Of a DNA stretch of 64,000 nucleotides, positions 54,765 through 63,771 are shown piece after piece. Origin of the DNA: Paracoccaceae bacterium. GTDB lineage: Bacteria > Pseudomonadota > Alphaproteobacteria > Rhodobacterales > Rhodobacteraceae. How positions within the stretch are numbered: the first letter of the stretch is position 1; every line of letters starts with the position of its first letter. Made by a program: the position numbers and the translations under genes. The notes under the pieces are model-generated. The model saw only the letters and a program-made list of their open reading frames with translations, had not been told where the DNA came from and searched no databases. Location of the stretch: positions 372,001 to 436,000 of the forward strand of contig JAIOYF010000001.1 of assembly GCA_021741245.1 (NCBI GenBank), read 5' to 3'.

Positions 54765-57700
54765 ATGGCAGCCATGGGCAGCGGCGGGGCAGGCGCAGGC
54801 GGCATCATCGGGTATTTCACCCGCCACCGGACGGTTGCCAATCTGCTGCTTGTGGTCATGATCGTCGCTGGCCTTGCCGCGGCCAGCCGGATACGGGCGC
54901 AGTATTTCCCCGATGTCGTGATCTCGGAGGTCACGGTTGATGTAAAGTGGGATGGTGCCGGGGCCGAGGATGTCGACCGCGCAATCATTCAGGTTCTGGA
55001 ACCCGCGCTTCTGGCGGTGGAGGGGGTGACCGACTCCTCCTCGCGCGCACAAGAGGGCAGCGCGCGGATCGTGCTGGAGTTTGAGCCGGGGGCCGATCTG
55101 ATCGTCGCCACCGAGGATGTGCAATCTGCGGTCGACAGCGTGCGCAACCTGCCCGCCGAGGCCGATGACCCAGAGGTGCGACGCACCCAATGGCGCGATC
55201 AGGTCACCGATGTGGTGATCACCGGGCCCGTTGGCATTGATCAGCTTGCCCGCTTTGCCGATGAGTTTACCGGGCGTCTGTTTCAGGTTGGCATTACGCG
55301 GACAAGCATCCGTGGCCTTGCCGATCCGCAAACCATTGTCGAGGTGCCCTCGGTTGCCCTGATCCGACATGACGTTACCATGCGCGAGATCTCGCAAGCC
55401 ATCGCCACGGCGGTGCGCAGTTCCCCCGCCGGGGATGTGGGCGATGGGTCGGCCCGCGTGCGCACCGGCACCGAGCGGCGCACGGCTGCGGAAATTGCCG
55501 GGATCGTCCTGCGCAGCCAGCCAGATGGCACCAAGCTGACCATTGGCGATATGGCGACGGTGCGTGTGGAAAGCGCCGATCGTGGACGGGCATCCTATGT
55601 TGGCCAAAATCCGTCCATGACCATCCGGGTGGACCGCAATGCCGAAGGCGATGCGATCCGGATGCAGACTGCGGTGCAAGAGGTCGCCCAAGAGATGCAG
55701 TTGGGTCTGCCGCCGGGCGTGACGGTGGAATTGGTGCGGGCAAGGGCCGAACAGATCACCGATAGGCTGTATCTGCTTCTGGACAACGGTCTGACAGGTC
55801 TTGCGCTGGTCGTTTTGCTGCTGTTCTTGTTCCTCAATGCCCGCACGGCCTTTTGGGTGGCGGCAGGCATTCCGGTGGCCATGCTGGCGGCGGTGGCCGC
55901 CATGTATGCCACGGGTCTGACCATCAACATGATCTCGCTCTTCGCCCTCATCATCATGCTGGGCATCGTGGTCGACGATGCCATTGTGGTGGGGGAGCAT
56001 GCCGATTTCCGGGCGCGCGTCTTGGGGGAAGATCCTGTTTCCGCTGCCGAAAACGGGGCCATTCGGATGGCGCAGCCCGTCATCGCCTCCACCCTGACGA
56101 CGGTCATTGCGTTCTTTGGCCTTGTGGCGATTGGGGGGCGGTTTGGGAACCTGATTTCCGACATCCCCTTTACCGTCATCGCGGTGCTGATGGCCAGTTT
56201 GGTGGAATGTTTCTTGATCTTGCCAAACCATATGGCCCACGCCATCGCAAAGGCGCGCGAAGAAAAGTGGTATGACTGGCCGTCTAGGAAGGTCAACCGC
56301 GGGCTGTTTTGGTTTCAGAACCGGGTGATGAAGCCCCTGATGCGGTTGGTGATCCGGGCGCGCTATCCGGTTCTGGCGGGCGCGCTGGTGATCTTGGCGT
56401 TTCAGGCGTCGCTCTACATCACGGGTGATGTGCGCTTTCGGTTCTTCAACGCGCCGGAACAGTCCTCGGTCACGGGCAATTTCTCGATGCTGCCAGGGGC
56501 CACGCGGGAAGATACGCTTGCCATGATGCGCGAATTGCAGCGGGCTGCGGATGCCGTTGCAGCCAAGTATGAAGCCGAAAATGGCACCAACCCGATCACC
56601 TTTGCCATGGCCGAAATAGGCGGCTCGGCGGGGCGTGGTCTGTCGAGTGCAGATGGCAAATCGGCCGACCTTTTGGGCGCGATTTCCATTGAGTTGATCA
56701 GCCCGGATGCCCGCCCCTATTCCAGCTTTGCCTTTGTGGCGGCCTTGCAAGAAGAGGTGATTTCGCACCCCTTGATGGAAGAGCTTTCGTTCCGGGGCGG
56801 GCGGTTTGGGCCGGGCGGCGATGCGCTGTCGATTGATCTTTTTGGCGCGTCTTCGGCAGATCTGAAACTGGCGGCAGAGGCATTGAAACAGCGGCTTGCA
56901 GCCTTCCCCGAGGTTTCAGCGCTGGAAGACAGCCTTGCCTATGACAAGGAAGAGTTGATCCTGAACCTGACCCCCATGGGCCAATCCATGGGCTTTGCCA
57001 TTGACGATCTGGGCAGCACCCTGCGGGATCGCTTGAACGGGATCGAGGCGGCAACCTATCCTGACGGCCCGCGTAGCGCCGCCGTTCGGCTGGAACTTCC
57101 CGCTGCGGAACTGACGGCAGATTTTCTGGAGCGCACGCTGCTGCGCGCCGCGCCGGGCAATTATGTGCCGCTGGCTGATCTGGTGACGGTCGAGCGTCAG
57201 GCCGGGTTTTCAACCATCCGGCGCGAAAACGGTCTGCGGATTGTCACGGTTTCTGGTGATCTGGCCGAAGACAACCCAACCCGCGCCGCAGAGATTCAGG
57301 CGACCATCCGCGAGACGATTTTGCCCAAGCTGCAAGAGGATTTCGGGATTGAGACGCGGCAGGGCGGGTTGGTTCAGCAAGAAAGGGATTTTCTGGGCGA
57401 TGCTGCAACGGCGCTGATCCTGTGTCTGACCGGGATTTACCTGTGCCTGAGCTGGATTTTCGCCAGTTGGACCCGCCCGATTGTGGTGATGTCGGTCATT
57501 CCCTTTGGTCTGATCGGGGCGATCTGGGGGCATTATGTCTGGGAGGTTCCGCTTTCGCTGTTCTCGATTGTCGGCCTGATCGGGATGTCTGGGATCATCA
57601 TCAACGACTCCATCGTTCTGGTGTCGACAATTGACGAGTATTCCGAAAAGCGCAGCCTGTCAGAGGCGATTGTCGATGGTGTGTCCGACCGACTGCGCCC

Positions 57701-58142
57701 GGTGTTGTTGACGACGTTGACAACCGTGATGGGTCTTGCGCCGCTGCTGTACGAGAAAAGCTCTCAGGCAGAGTTTCTGAAGCCCACGGTGATCACGCTG
57801 GTCTACGGCTTGGCCTTTGGCATGGTGCTGGTCTTGTTGCTTGTCCCGGCGCTTGTGTCGGTTCAGTCCGATTTTGGGCGCATGTCACGGGCCTTTCGGC
57901 GGGGGATGCGTCGGGGTCCACGCATGGCGATCTGGACAGCTGGACTGTGCATGACGGGGATATTTGCCGTGACCTTGGTGCCCATCTTGGTGGATGGGGC
58001 GCTGCCCGCTTGGATGGTGGCACGTGTGCCCGGCCTGTCAGCGGCGACGCCCGGAACGGCCTTTGGGGTGTTTGTTGCAGGCTCTGCCATCGTGGCCATG
58101 GTCAGCTTTGTCTTGGCCAGATTTATCCCACAGCGCCGCTAG
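54765..58142 (+). CDS. RND-family efflux pump, inner membrane
   Basis: The 1125-residue protein has the AcrB-type layout: helix 1 near the start (TVANLLLVVMIVAGL), a large periplasmic loop, helices 2-6 with GIVVDDAIVVGEHADF (the proton-relay Asp pair), a second loop, and helices 7-12. It exports drugs, metals or lipophilic compounds using the proton gradient. The two C-terminal additional hydrophobic segments (after residue 1040) make it about 70 residues longer than AcrB. It is co-transcribed with the adaptor. Confidence 0.92.
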   Translation: MAAMGSGGAGAGGIIGYFTRHRTVANLLLVVMIVAGLAAASRIRAQYFPDVVISEVTVDVKWDGAGAEDVDRAIIQVLEPALLAVEGVTDSSSRAQEGSARIVLEFEPGADLIVATEDVQSAVDSVRNLPAEADDPEVRRTQWRDQVTDVVITGPVGIDQLARFADEFTGRLFQVGITRTSIRGLADPQTIVEVPSVALIRHDVTMREISQAIATAVRSSPAGDVGDGSARVRTGTERRTAAEIAGIVLRSQPDGTKLTIGDMATVRVESADRGRASYVGQNPSMTIRVDRNAEGDAIRMQTAVQEVAQEMQLGLPPGVTVELVRARAEQITDRLYLLLDNGLTGLALVVLLLFLFLNARTAFWVAAGIPVAMLAAVAAMYATGLTINMISLFALIIMLGIVVDDAIVVGEHADFRARVLGEDPVSAAENGAIRMAQPVIASTLTTVIAFFGLVAIGGRFGNLISDIPFTVIAVLMASLVECFLILPNHMAHAIAKAREEKWYDWPSRKVNRGLFWFQNRVMKPLMRLVIRARYPVLAGALVILAFQASLYITGDVRFRFFNAPEQSSVTGNFSMLPGATREDTLAMMRELQRAADAVAAKYEAENGTNPITFAMAEIGGSAGRGLSSADGKSADLLGAISIELISPDARPYSSFAFVAALQEEVISHPLMEELSFRGGRFGPGGDALSIDLFGASSADLKLAAEALKQRLAAFPEVSALEDSLAYDKEELILNLTPMGQSMGFAIDDLGSTLRDRLNGIEAATYPDGPRSAAVRLELPAAELTADFLERTLLRAAPGNYVPLADLVTVERQAGFSTIRRENGLRIVTVSGDLAEDNPTRAAEIQATIRETILPKLQEDFGIETRQGGLVQQERDFLGDAATALILCLTGIYLCLSWIFASWTRPIVVMSVIPFGLIGAIWGHYVWEVPLSLFSIVGLIGMSGIIINDSIVLVSTIDEYSEKRSLSEAIVDGVSDRLRPVLLTTLTTVMGLAPLLYEKSSQAEFLKPTVITLVYGLAFGMVLVLLLVPALVSVQSDFGRMSRAFRRGMRRGPRMAIWTAGLCMTGIFAVTLVPILVDGALPAWMVARVPGLSAATPGTAFGVFVAGSAIVAMVSFVLARFIPQRR

Positions 58143-58153
58143 GAAGCGGTTCG

Positions 58154-58960
58154 TCAGGGTGCCGGGCAGCCCAATATCTCGACCCCGCGCCCGGCTGTTC
58201 CCAGAACCGTTACGGTGACGGCGCGCCGGTCCAGCGCAAAGGGTGCGCCTGACGGGGGCACCATATCGACCACGGCCACCATTTTGTCGCCCACGCGGTT
58301 GACCTGCGCCTCTGAGACCCAGACACCCTGCACGCCGGGTTCTACCACAACCACTTCGTTGGTGCCCTGTGGGGGCAGTCTGACCTCGGCTGTCAGGCGC
58401 AGGCCGTCGCGGATGGGCTCAACAGTGCAGGCGATCTGGGTCATGCCCGCCTCGTGCGCCGTGGCGGGCCTTGCCCGCAGGGCTGTGCTGATCACCTTAT
58501 CTGGGCCGCCTTTGCCCAAGAGGTCTACGGTCAGATCAAGCGTCGCAGGCATGCAGATATCTTTGCAGACCCCCAGATCGACCCGCGCCCGCAAATGCAC
58601 GGGGCGCGACGGATCTTTGGCGATGACCTCAATCGGCAGAACCAATTCATCATGATACCCGACGGATTGTATGCCATTGGTGTGAAACACATCCGGCGTG
58701 GGCCAATGAAACCGCACGGATTTGACGTTTTCTGATCCGGCCCAGTCAAAGCTGGGCGGAATACCCGCATCCCCCGGCGCGCGCCAATAGGTCTTCCATT
58801 GTGGCGCAAGGCGCAGATGCAGGGCCGTCATCCTGCTGCCCGTCTCCATCCGCCAGCCTTCGCGGAACGTCCCTTCCAAGATATCAGATTGCGTGACGCC
58901 TTGCGCAGACACAGGTCCGGCAAGGCACGAAAGCAGGGCAAGGAGCATAAGACTTTTCAT
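58154..58960 (-). CDS. DsbD-alpha-like periplasmic protein
   Basis: The 268-residue product has a signal peptide (MKSLMLLALLSCLAGPVSAQ). The mature part resembles the N-terminal (alpha) domain of DsbD, with segments WKTYWRAPGDAGIPPSFDW and the cysteine pair Cys132-Cys136 in GVCKDICMPATL. It lacks the membrane and gamma domains of a full DsbD, so electrons must come from another carrier (a CcdA/ScsB-type partner). The start is uncertain (GTG 58984 is upstream). Convergent with the RND operon and divergent from yqgE. Confidence 0.82.
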   Translation of the reverse strand: MKSLMLLALLSCLAGPVSAQGVTQSDILEGTFREGWRMETGSRMTALHLRLAPQWKTYWRAPGDAGIPPSFDWAGSENVKSVRFHWPTPDVFHTNGIQSVGYHDELVLPIEVIAKDPSRPVHLRARVDLGVCKDICMPATLDLTVDLLGKGGPDKVISTALRARPATAHEAGMTQIACTVEPIRDGLRLTAEVRLPPQGTNEVVVVEPGVQGVWVSEAQVNRVGDKMVAVVDMVPPSGAPFALDRRAVTVTVLGTAGRGVEILGCPAP

Positions 58961-59092
58961 GCTTGGCACAATAGATTTGGCCACGGCGATGGAAAGTCAC
59001 AAAGACGGGATATCTGCGCGAGCGGTTCTCTCTTGAGGCATTGGTGCATCAGGGTCATGTTGGGGGCGTACCTTGGGAAAGGATTCCCGACG

Positions 59093-59647
59093 ATGGATCT
59101 TGATGGAAAACTGTTGGTGGCGATGCCCGCGATGGAAGATCCGCGATTTCGGCAAAGCGTTATCTTGATCTGCGCCCATTCCGCCGAAGGGGCGATGGGG
59201 CTGATTATCAACAAGCCTGCGCCAGACCTGAGTTTTTCGGGGTTGCTGGAACATCTGGATATTCCGCGCGCGCCAGATGGGCGGGACATTCTGGTGCATT
59301 TCGGCGGGCCGGTGGAACGGGGGCGCGGCTTTGTCTTGCATGCCCATGATTACCCCGCAGGTCCTGCCACCATGCAGGTTGGCGATGACTATCGGATGAC
59401 CGCGTCTTTGGATATTCTGGAAGCACTGGCGCGGGGCGAGGGGCCCAAGCACGCCTTGCTTGCCCTTGGGTATTCGGGCTGGGGGCCCGGTCAGCTTGAT
59501 TCTGAAATCCTGCGCAACGACTGGCTGATTTGCGACGCGCCAGCCGATCTTGTCTTTGCCGCTGATGACAGGGGCAAGTGGCGTGCAGCCCTTGGGTCGA
59601 TGGGGATTGATCCGCTGACCCTTTCGCCCGTCGCTGGCCGCGCCTGA
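59093..59647 (+). CDS. YqgE/AlgH family protein
   Basis: This 184-residue cytosolic protein fits UPF0301 (YqgE/AlgH): LDGKLLVAMPAMEDPRFRQSVI at the start (given here in part), SAEGAMGLIINKP, FGGPVERGRGFVLH and ALGYSGWGPGQLDSEI. Its function is not established; AlgH affects alginate and other regulation in Pseudomonas. ATG 59093 begins the conserved MDLDGKL; an ATG at 59057 is in frame. It converges on the ALDH16 gene. Confidence 0.9.
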   Translation: MDLDGKLLVAMPAMEDPRFRQSVILICAHSAEGAMGLIINKPAPDLSFSGLLEHLDIPRAPDGRDILVHFGGPVERGRGFVLHAHDYPAGPATMQVGDDYRMTASLDILEALARGEGPKHALLALGYSGWGPGQLDSEILRNDWLICDAPADLVFAADDRGKWRAALGSMGIDPLTLSPVAGRA

Positions 59648-59662
59648 CCGGGGCGCGGGTGC

Positions 59663-62002
59663 TCACTCGCCGTAGGGGATCCAGATCGTCTTGACCTCGG
59701 TCGCGTGGCGCAAGAATGCGCGTCCTTCGCCCATGGGGCTGAACCAATCACGGGCATGGCCGTTGTTGACCCAAGTGCGCTTGAGATTGCCAGCGGCTTC
59801 CTTTTCGATCTGCGCGGAAACCGCGCTGGAGGAAAAGCTCCACACCGCATCAACATCCATATGCCCGGCCAAGGGCTTGGCCAATTCTGCATGCGATCCG
59901 GTGACGATATTGACCACGCCCGACGGCAGGTCTGAGGTTTCAAGCACCTGATAAAAGTCGGTTGCGGCAAGGGGGAACGGCTCTGACGGCACCAGAACAC
60001 AGGTGTTTCCCATCGCAATCGCTGGACCCATGACCGAGATCAGCCCCAAAAGCGGGGCCTCATCCGGGCAGAGCGCACCGATCACGCCACAAGCTTCGTT
60101 CATGGCAAGCGCCACGCCACGGATGGGCACCGACTTGGCCGCGCCATCGTATTTGTCGGCCCATGCAGCATAGGTGAACAGACGGGCAATCGCGGCCTCA
60201 ACCTCATCGCGGCCAGACTTGCCTGTCATGTCCTGCAGCCGTCGCGCGAATTCCTCTGCCCGGGCGGACAGGTTTTCTGCGATGTAATACAAAATCTGGG
60301 CGCGGTTGTGCCCCGTGGTCTTGGCCCAACCTTTGGCCGCCTGTGCCGCCTCTACCGCGTTGCGGATGTCTTTGCGGTTGCCAAGGCCCGCATGGCCCAA
60401 AAGCCGACCGCGTGGGCAGAAGACGGGCTTGGAATAACCGCCATCAGGGCGCGCCTGCTTGCCGCCGATGTAAAGCTTGGCCGTGCGGTCTAGCCCCTCA
60501 ACCTCTGCCGATGCAGGTGCGGAATTGGCCGCGATGGCTTTGAGGGGACCGGGTTTGCCTGCGGGTTTGAGATAGGCCATCAACCCTTCCCAGCCGCCCT
60601 CGCGCCCGAAACCGCTTTCGCGCACCCCGCCAAAGCTAGCGGCGGCGTCAAAGAGGTTGGTCGCATTCACCCAGACCACGCCTGCGCGCAGCTTTGGTGC
60701 AATATCAAGGGCGAGGTTCACATTCTCAGTCCAGACCGTGGCGGCAAGGCCATAGCGGGTGTTGTTGGCCAGTTCCACCGCCTCGGTCGGAGTGCGGAAG
60801 GTCATGGAGACCAGGACAGGGCCAAAGATTTCCTCCTGCATCAGGCGGCTGGCGGTGCCTAGCCCGGTGATCAGGGTGGGCGGGTAATAGCAGCCCGCTG
60901 GCAGGGGTGTCTTGGCGCGGTAAACCTCTCCATCCGAGGCATCTACCATTTCGGTGATCGCGGCCAGTTGCACGGGATCAACGACCGCGCCCACATCAAT
61001 GCATTTGTCCAGCGGATCGCCGATGCGCAACCCATCCATGCGGCGGCGCAGCTTTTCATGAAAGCGCTCGGCCACGCCCTCTTGCACCAAAAGGCGGCTG
61101 CCAGCACAGCAGACCTGACCCGAATTGAACCAGATCGCATCAACCAACCCTTCAACGGCGGAGTCGAGATCGGCGTCGTCAAAGACGATATAGGGGGATT
61201 TCCCCCCCAACTCCAAGGTCAGGGCCTTGCCTGTGCCCGCCGTGGCCGCTCGGATGCGCTTGCCAACCGAGGTGGAGCCTGTGAAGGCGATCTTGTTCAC
61301 ATCCGGATGGGCGACCAGTGCCGCCCCGGTGTCGCCATCGCCCGTGACGATGTTCAAAACGCCCTTTGGCAGGCCCGCCTCGCGGGTGATTTCGGCAAAG
61401 AGCAGCGCCGTTAGGGGTGTGTATTCGGCGGGTTTCAGCACAACGGTGTTGCCCGCGGCCAAGGCAGGGGCCACCTTCCATGCCAACATCAACAGCGGAA
61501 AGTTCCACGGGATGACCGCGCCGCACACGCCAAGCGGCGCATGGTCGGGCAGTTCTGACGCCAATAGTTGGGCGATCCCCGCGTGATAGTAGAAATGCCG
61601 CGCAACCAAGGGCACGTCGATATCCCGGCTTTCCCGGATCGGTTTGCCATTGTCCATGGTTTCCAGCACGGCCAGCAGACGGCTGTGCTTTTGCACCAAG
61701 CGCGCAAGGGCATAGAGGTATTTCGCTCGGGTATGCGCGGGCAGGCGCGCCCATTTCGGCTGCGCCCGCCGCGCGGCCTTTACCGCCGCATCAACCGTGG
61801 CGGCAGAGCCTTGGCTGACAAGGGCAAGGGGCTGGGCCGTGGCCGGGTTCTTGGTTTCAAAAACGGCCTCGGGGGCGGTAAAGCCACCATCGATGTAGTG
61901 GCCAAAGGTTGCCTTGTGCTTGGCCAGCCAAGCCAAAGCCTCGGCGTTGGATTCCGGGGCAGGGCCATAGGACATGGTGTCGAAAATCTCTTTCACAGTC
62001 AT
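59663..62002 (-). CDS. ALDH16-type double aldehyde dehydrogenase
   Basis: The 779-residue protein has two aldehyde-dehydrogenase units. The first (about 30-490) is catalytically complete: PWNFPLLMLAWKVAPALAAG, GSTSVGKRI, LELGGKSP with the general-base Glu, and the nucleophile Cys298 in NSGQVCCAG. The second (about 520-779) keeps the NAD-binding pattern but has no catalytic Cys. This is the ALDH16 arrangement described for Loktanella. It oxidises an unknown aldehyde with NAD+. Its start overlaps the small winged-helix-like gene, and deoC is upstream, so acetaldehyde from deoxyribose breakdown is a possible substrate. Confidence 0.9.
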   Translation of the reverse strand: MTVKEIFDTMSYGPAPESNAEALAWLAKHKATFGHYIDGGFTAPEAVFETKNPATAQPLALVSQGSAATVDAAVKAARRAQPKWARLPAHTRAKYLYALARLVQKHSRLLAVLETMDNGKPIRESRDIDVPLVARHFYYHAGIAQLLASELPDHAPLGVCGAVIPWNFPLLMLAWKVAPALAAGNTVVLKPAEYTPLTALLFAEITREAGLPKGVLNIVTGDGDTGAALVAHPDVNKIAFTGSTSVGKRIRAATAGTGKALTLELGGKSPYIVFDDADLDSAVEGLVDAIWFNSGQVCCAGSRLLVQEGVAERFHEKLRRRMDGLRIGDPLDKCIDVGAVVDPVQLAAITEMVDASDGEVYRAKTPLPAGCYYPPTLITGLGTASRLMQEEIFGPVLVSMTFRTPTEAVELANNTRYGLAATVWTENVNLALDIAPKLRAGVVWVNATNLFDAAASFGGVRESGFGREGGWEGLMAYLKPAGKPGPLKAIAANSAPASAEVEGLDRTAKLYIGGKQARPDGGYSKPVFCPRGRLLGHAGLGNRKDIRNAVEAAQAAKGWAKTTGHNRAQILYYIAENLSARAEEFARRLQDMTGKSGRDEVEAAIARLFTYAAWADKYDGAAKSVPIRGVALAMNEACGVIGALCPDEAPLLGLISVMGPAIAMGNTCVLVPSEPFPLAATDFYQVLETSDLPSGVVNIVTGSHAELAKPLAGHMDVDAVWSFSSSAVSAQIEKEAAGNLKRTWVNNGHARDWFSPMGEGRAFLRHATEVKTIWIPYGE

Positions 62003-62241
62003 TTCGTGAGCGCCCAACTCTTCGCCAACTTTTTCATTTTCCCAGCTTGTTGTAGGGCCTGTCCCGCCCAACGCATGTCGTATTGCCATGTAAAGAACAG
62101 GTCGCCTGATGCTCGAAGCTCACTCTCATGGTTATCCCAAATATATTGCGCGATTTTAGTAAGATGTGCCTCACCGTTGAGACTGTGGAGCGCATCAAGG
62201 ATCCAATTTTGAAGATCGGCTTTAGTTGCCTTTGCTGTCAT
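61999..62241 (-). CDS. Small winged-helix-like protein
   Basis: The 80-residue cytosolic product has the pattern ILDALHSLNGEAHLTKIAQYIW, similar to the winged-helix domain found at the N-terminus of Mrr-type restriction enzymes and in stand-alone wHTH proteins. A second part is WQYDMRWAGQALQQAGKMKK. GGGGTAAG precedes ATG 62241. By hand count 116 of 243 bases are G or C (48%), well below its neighbours at about 60%, which suggests recent acquisition. It overlaps the ALDH16 start by four bases and begins four bases after deoC. The family assignment is tentative. Confidence 0.65.
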   Translation of the reverse strand: MTAKATKADLQNWILDALHSLNGEAHLTKIAQYIWDNHESELRASGDLFFTWQYDMRWAGQALQQAGKMKKLAKSWALTK

Positions 62242-62245
62242 GTTC

Positions 62246-63259
62246 TTACCCCATCGCGTGGCGGTTTGCGGCCGAGTAGTGGCCGGTCAGGTGATGTTCC
62301 AATTGCCGCTCGATATCGCCCAAAAGGCTGGAGGCGCCAAAGCGGAACAGGTCGGGTTGCAACCATGGCAGGCCCAACTCATCCTTCATCAGCGCCAGAT
62401 ACAAGAGCGCGTCCTTGGCTTTGGAAATTCCGCCCGCGGGTTTGTAGCCGACCTTTATGCCGGTGCGATCCTGATAATCGCGTATGCAGCGGATCATCGT
62501 CAGGCTGACGGGCAGAGTGGCATTGACGCCCTCTTTCCCGGTCGAGGTCTTGATGAAATCGGCCCCCGCCATCATGCAGATCAGGCTGGCGCGGGCCACG
62601 TTGCGCAGCGTTCCCAATTCGCCCGTGGCTAGGATCGCCTTGACATGTGCATCGCCACAGGCGGCGCGCATCTCGCGCATTTCATCATACAAGGCTTGCC
62701 AGTTTTGCGTCAGCACATGGCGGCGGGAAATCACGATGTCGATTTCACGCGCGCCTGCCTTCACACTTTCGCCAATCTCGGCGATGCGGAGGTGATAGGG
62801 CGACAGGCCAGCCGGAAATCCGGTTGAAACAGCGGCGACGGGGATAGTCGTGCCCTCAAGCGCGCGCACCGCCGTTTCGACCATATCGTGATACACACAG
62901 ACCGCGCCCACGGTCAGCCCCTGCATCCCCAGTGCCGCCAACATATCGGGGCGCACGGGTTGCCGGGCCTTGGCGCACAATCGCTGCACGCGGCCTTTGG
63001 TATCATCCCCCGACAGGGTGGTCAGATCGATCAGGCTGATCGCCTTGAGAAGCCAAGCCGCCTGATAGTCTTTCTTGACGCTGCGACGCCCGCCCAATGT
63101 GGCACAGCGGCGTTCAATCGCGGAGGTATTGGCCTGCACTGATGCGACCCAGTCCAGATCAAAGGTCATGCCGGGATTGCGCATATGGCCCACCTGCGGC
63201 AGCTGGTTTGCGGCAGTCGCGATCGCGGTGGTGTCAGGGGAATGGGTCTGCACGATCAT
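62246..63259 (-). CDS. deoC: Deoxyribose-phosphate aldolase
   Basis: DeoC cleaves 2-deoxyribose 5-phosphate to acetaldehyde and glyceraldehyde 3-phosphate. The 337-residue long-form enzyme has the Schiff-base Lys237 in ADFIKTSTGK, the proton-relay Asp in EIDIVISRR, and the second Lys in VGYKPAGGI. The start may be ATG 63259 or GTG 63253, the latter better spaced from GAGGG. It precedes the wHTH-like gene and the aldehyde dehydrogenase gene that could oxidise its acetaldehyde. Confidence 0.94.
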   Translation of the reverse strand: MIVQTHSPDTTAIATAANQLPQVGHMRNPGMTFDLDWVASVQANTSAIERRCATLGGRRSVKKDYQAAWLLKAISLIDLTTLSGDDTKGRVQRLCAKARQPVRPDMLAALGMQGLTVGAVCVYHDMVETAVRALEGTTIPVAAVSTGFPAGLSPYHLRIAEIGESVKAGAREIDIVISRRHVLTQNWQALYDEMREMRAACGDAHVKAILATGELGTLRNVARASLICMMAGADFIKTSTGKEGVNATLPVSLTMIRCIRDYQDRTGIKVGYKPAGGISKAKDALLYLALMKDELGLPWLQPDLFRFGASSLLGDIERQLEHHLTGHYSAANRHAMG

Positions 63260-63363
63260 GCCCTCGGCTTTGGGGGTGGGTCCCGTCTAGGGCGCAACAT
63301 GGCACGTCAAAGCGCTGCCCTGCAAGGGTGCCGCGCAGCAGAGTTGACCGTTTGGTCAGAAAG

Positions 63364-63771
63364 TCAGTTCCGTTGCACCGGCTCAAGCAAGGCGGGATCG
63401 ACCACCTCCATCTCGGGGTCATAGGTGGCCCAGTCGGTTCCGACGCCGGTGGCTGGCATATCCTCTTCGCGGATTGCCAGATGCATATGGGCCTTGGCGA
63501 TGAAATTGGCGGTGATCGGTGCGGTCAGGAACAAGAACAGCGTGATCAGCAACTCATGCCAACTGGTTTTGCCCTCGATCAGCATGAAATACGCCATGGA
63601 GGCGATCAATGCCGAGCCGACGCCGACCGTTGTGGCCTTGGTCGGGGCATGCAGACGCTGCATCGTGTCGCGCAGTTTCAAAAGGCCAAAGCTGCCAACC
63701 AGCCCGAACAGCCCGCCGATGACCAACAGCGCCGAGATGGCATATTCGATATAAGCGTCCATGCCGTTCAT
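63364..63771 (-). CDS. mnhG: Monovalent cation/H+ antiporter subunit G
   Basis: MnhG/PhaG is the last subunit of the multi-subunit Mrp-type antiporter, which exchanges Na+ or K+ for protons. The 135-residue protein has three helices, the early LFGLVGSFGLLKLRDTMQRLH segment and the HAPTKATTVGVG signature typical of subunit G, then a charged C-terminal tail. It overlaps mnhF by four bases. ATG 63762 is an alternative start. Confidence 0.9.
   Translation of the reverse strand: MNGMDAYIEYAISALLVIGGLFGLVGSFGLLKLRDTMQRLHAPTKATTVGVGSALIASMAYFMLIEGKTSWHELLITLFLFLTAPITANFIAKAHMHLAIREEDMPATGVGTDWATYDPEMEVVDPALLEPVQRN

Noticed and set aside
53823-56768. A 981-codon open frame on the minus strand opposite the RND genes
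   Set aside because: Fully antisense to the adaptor and pump. Composition is His/Gly/Arg-rich and it has no ribosome-binding site; a GC-bias artefact.
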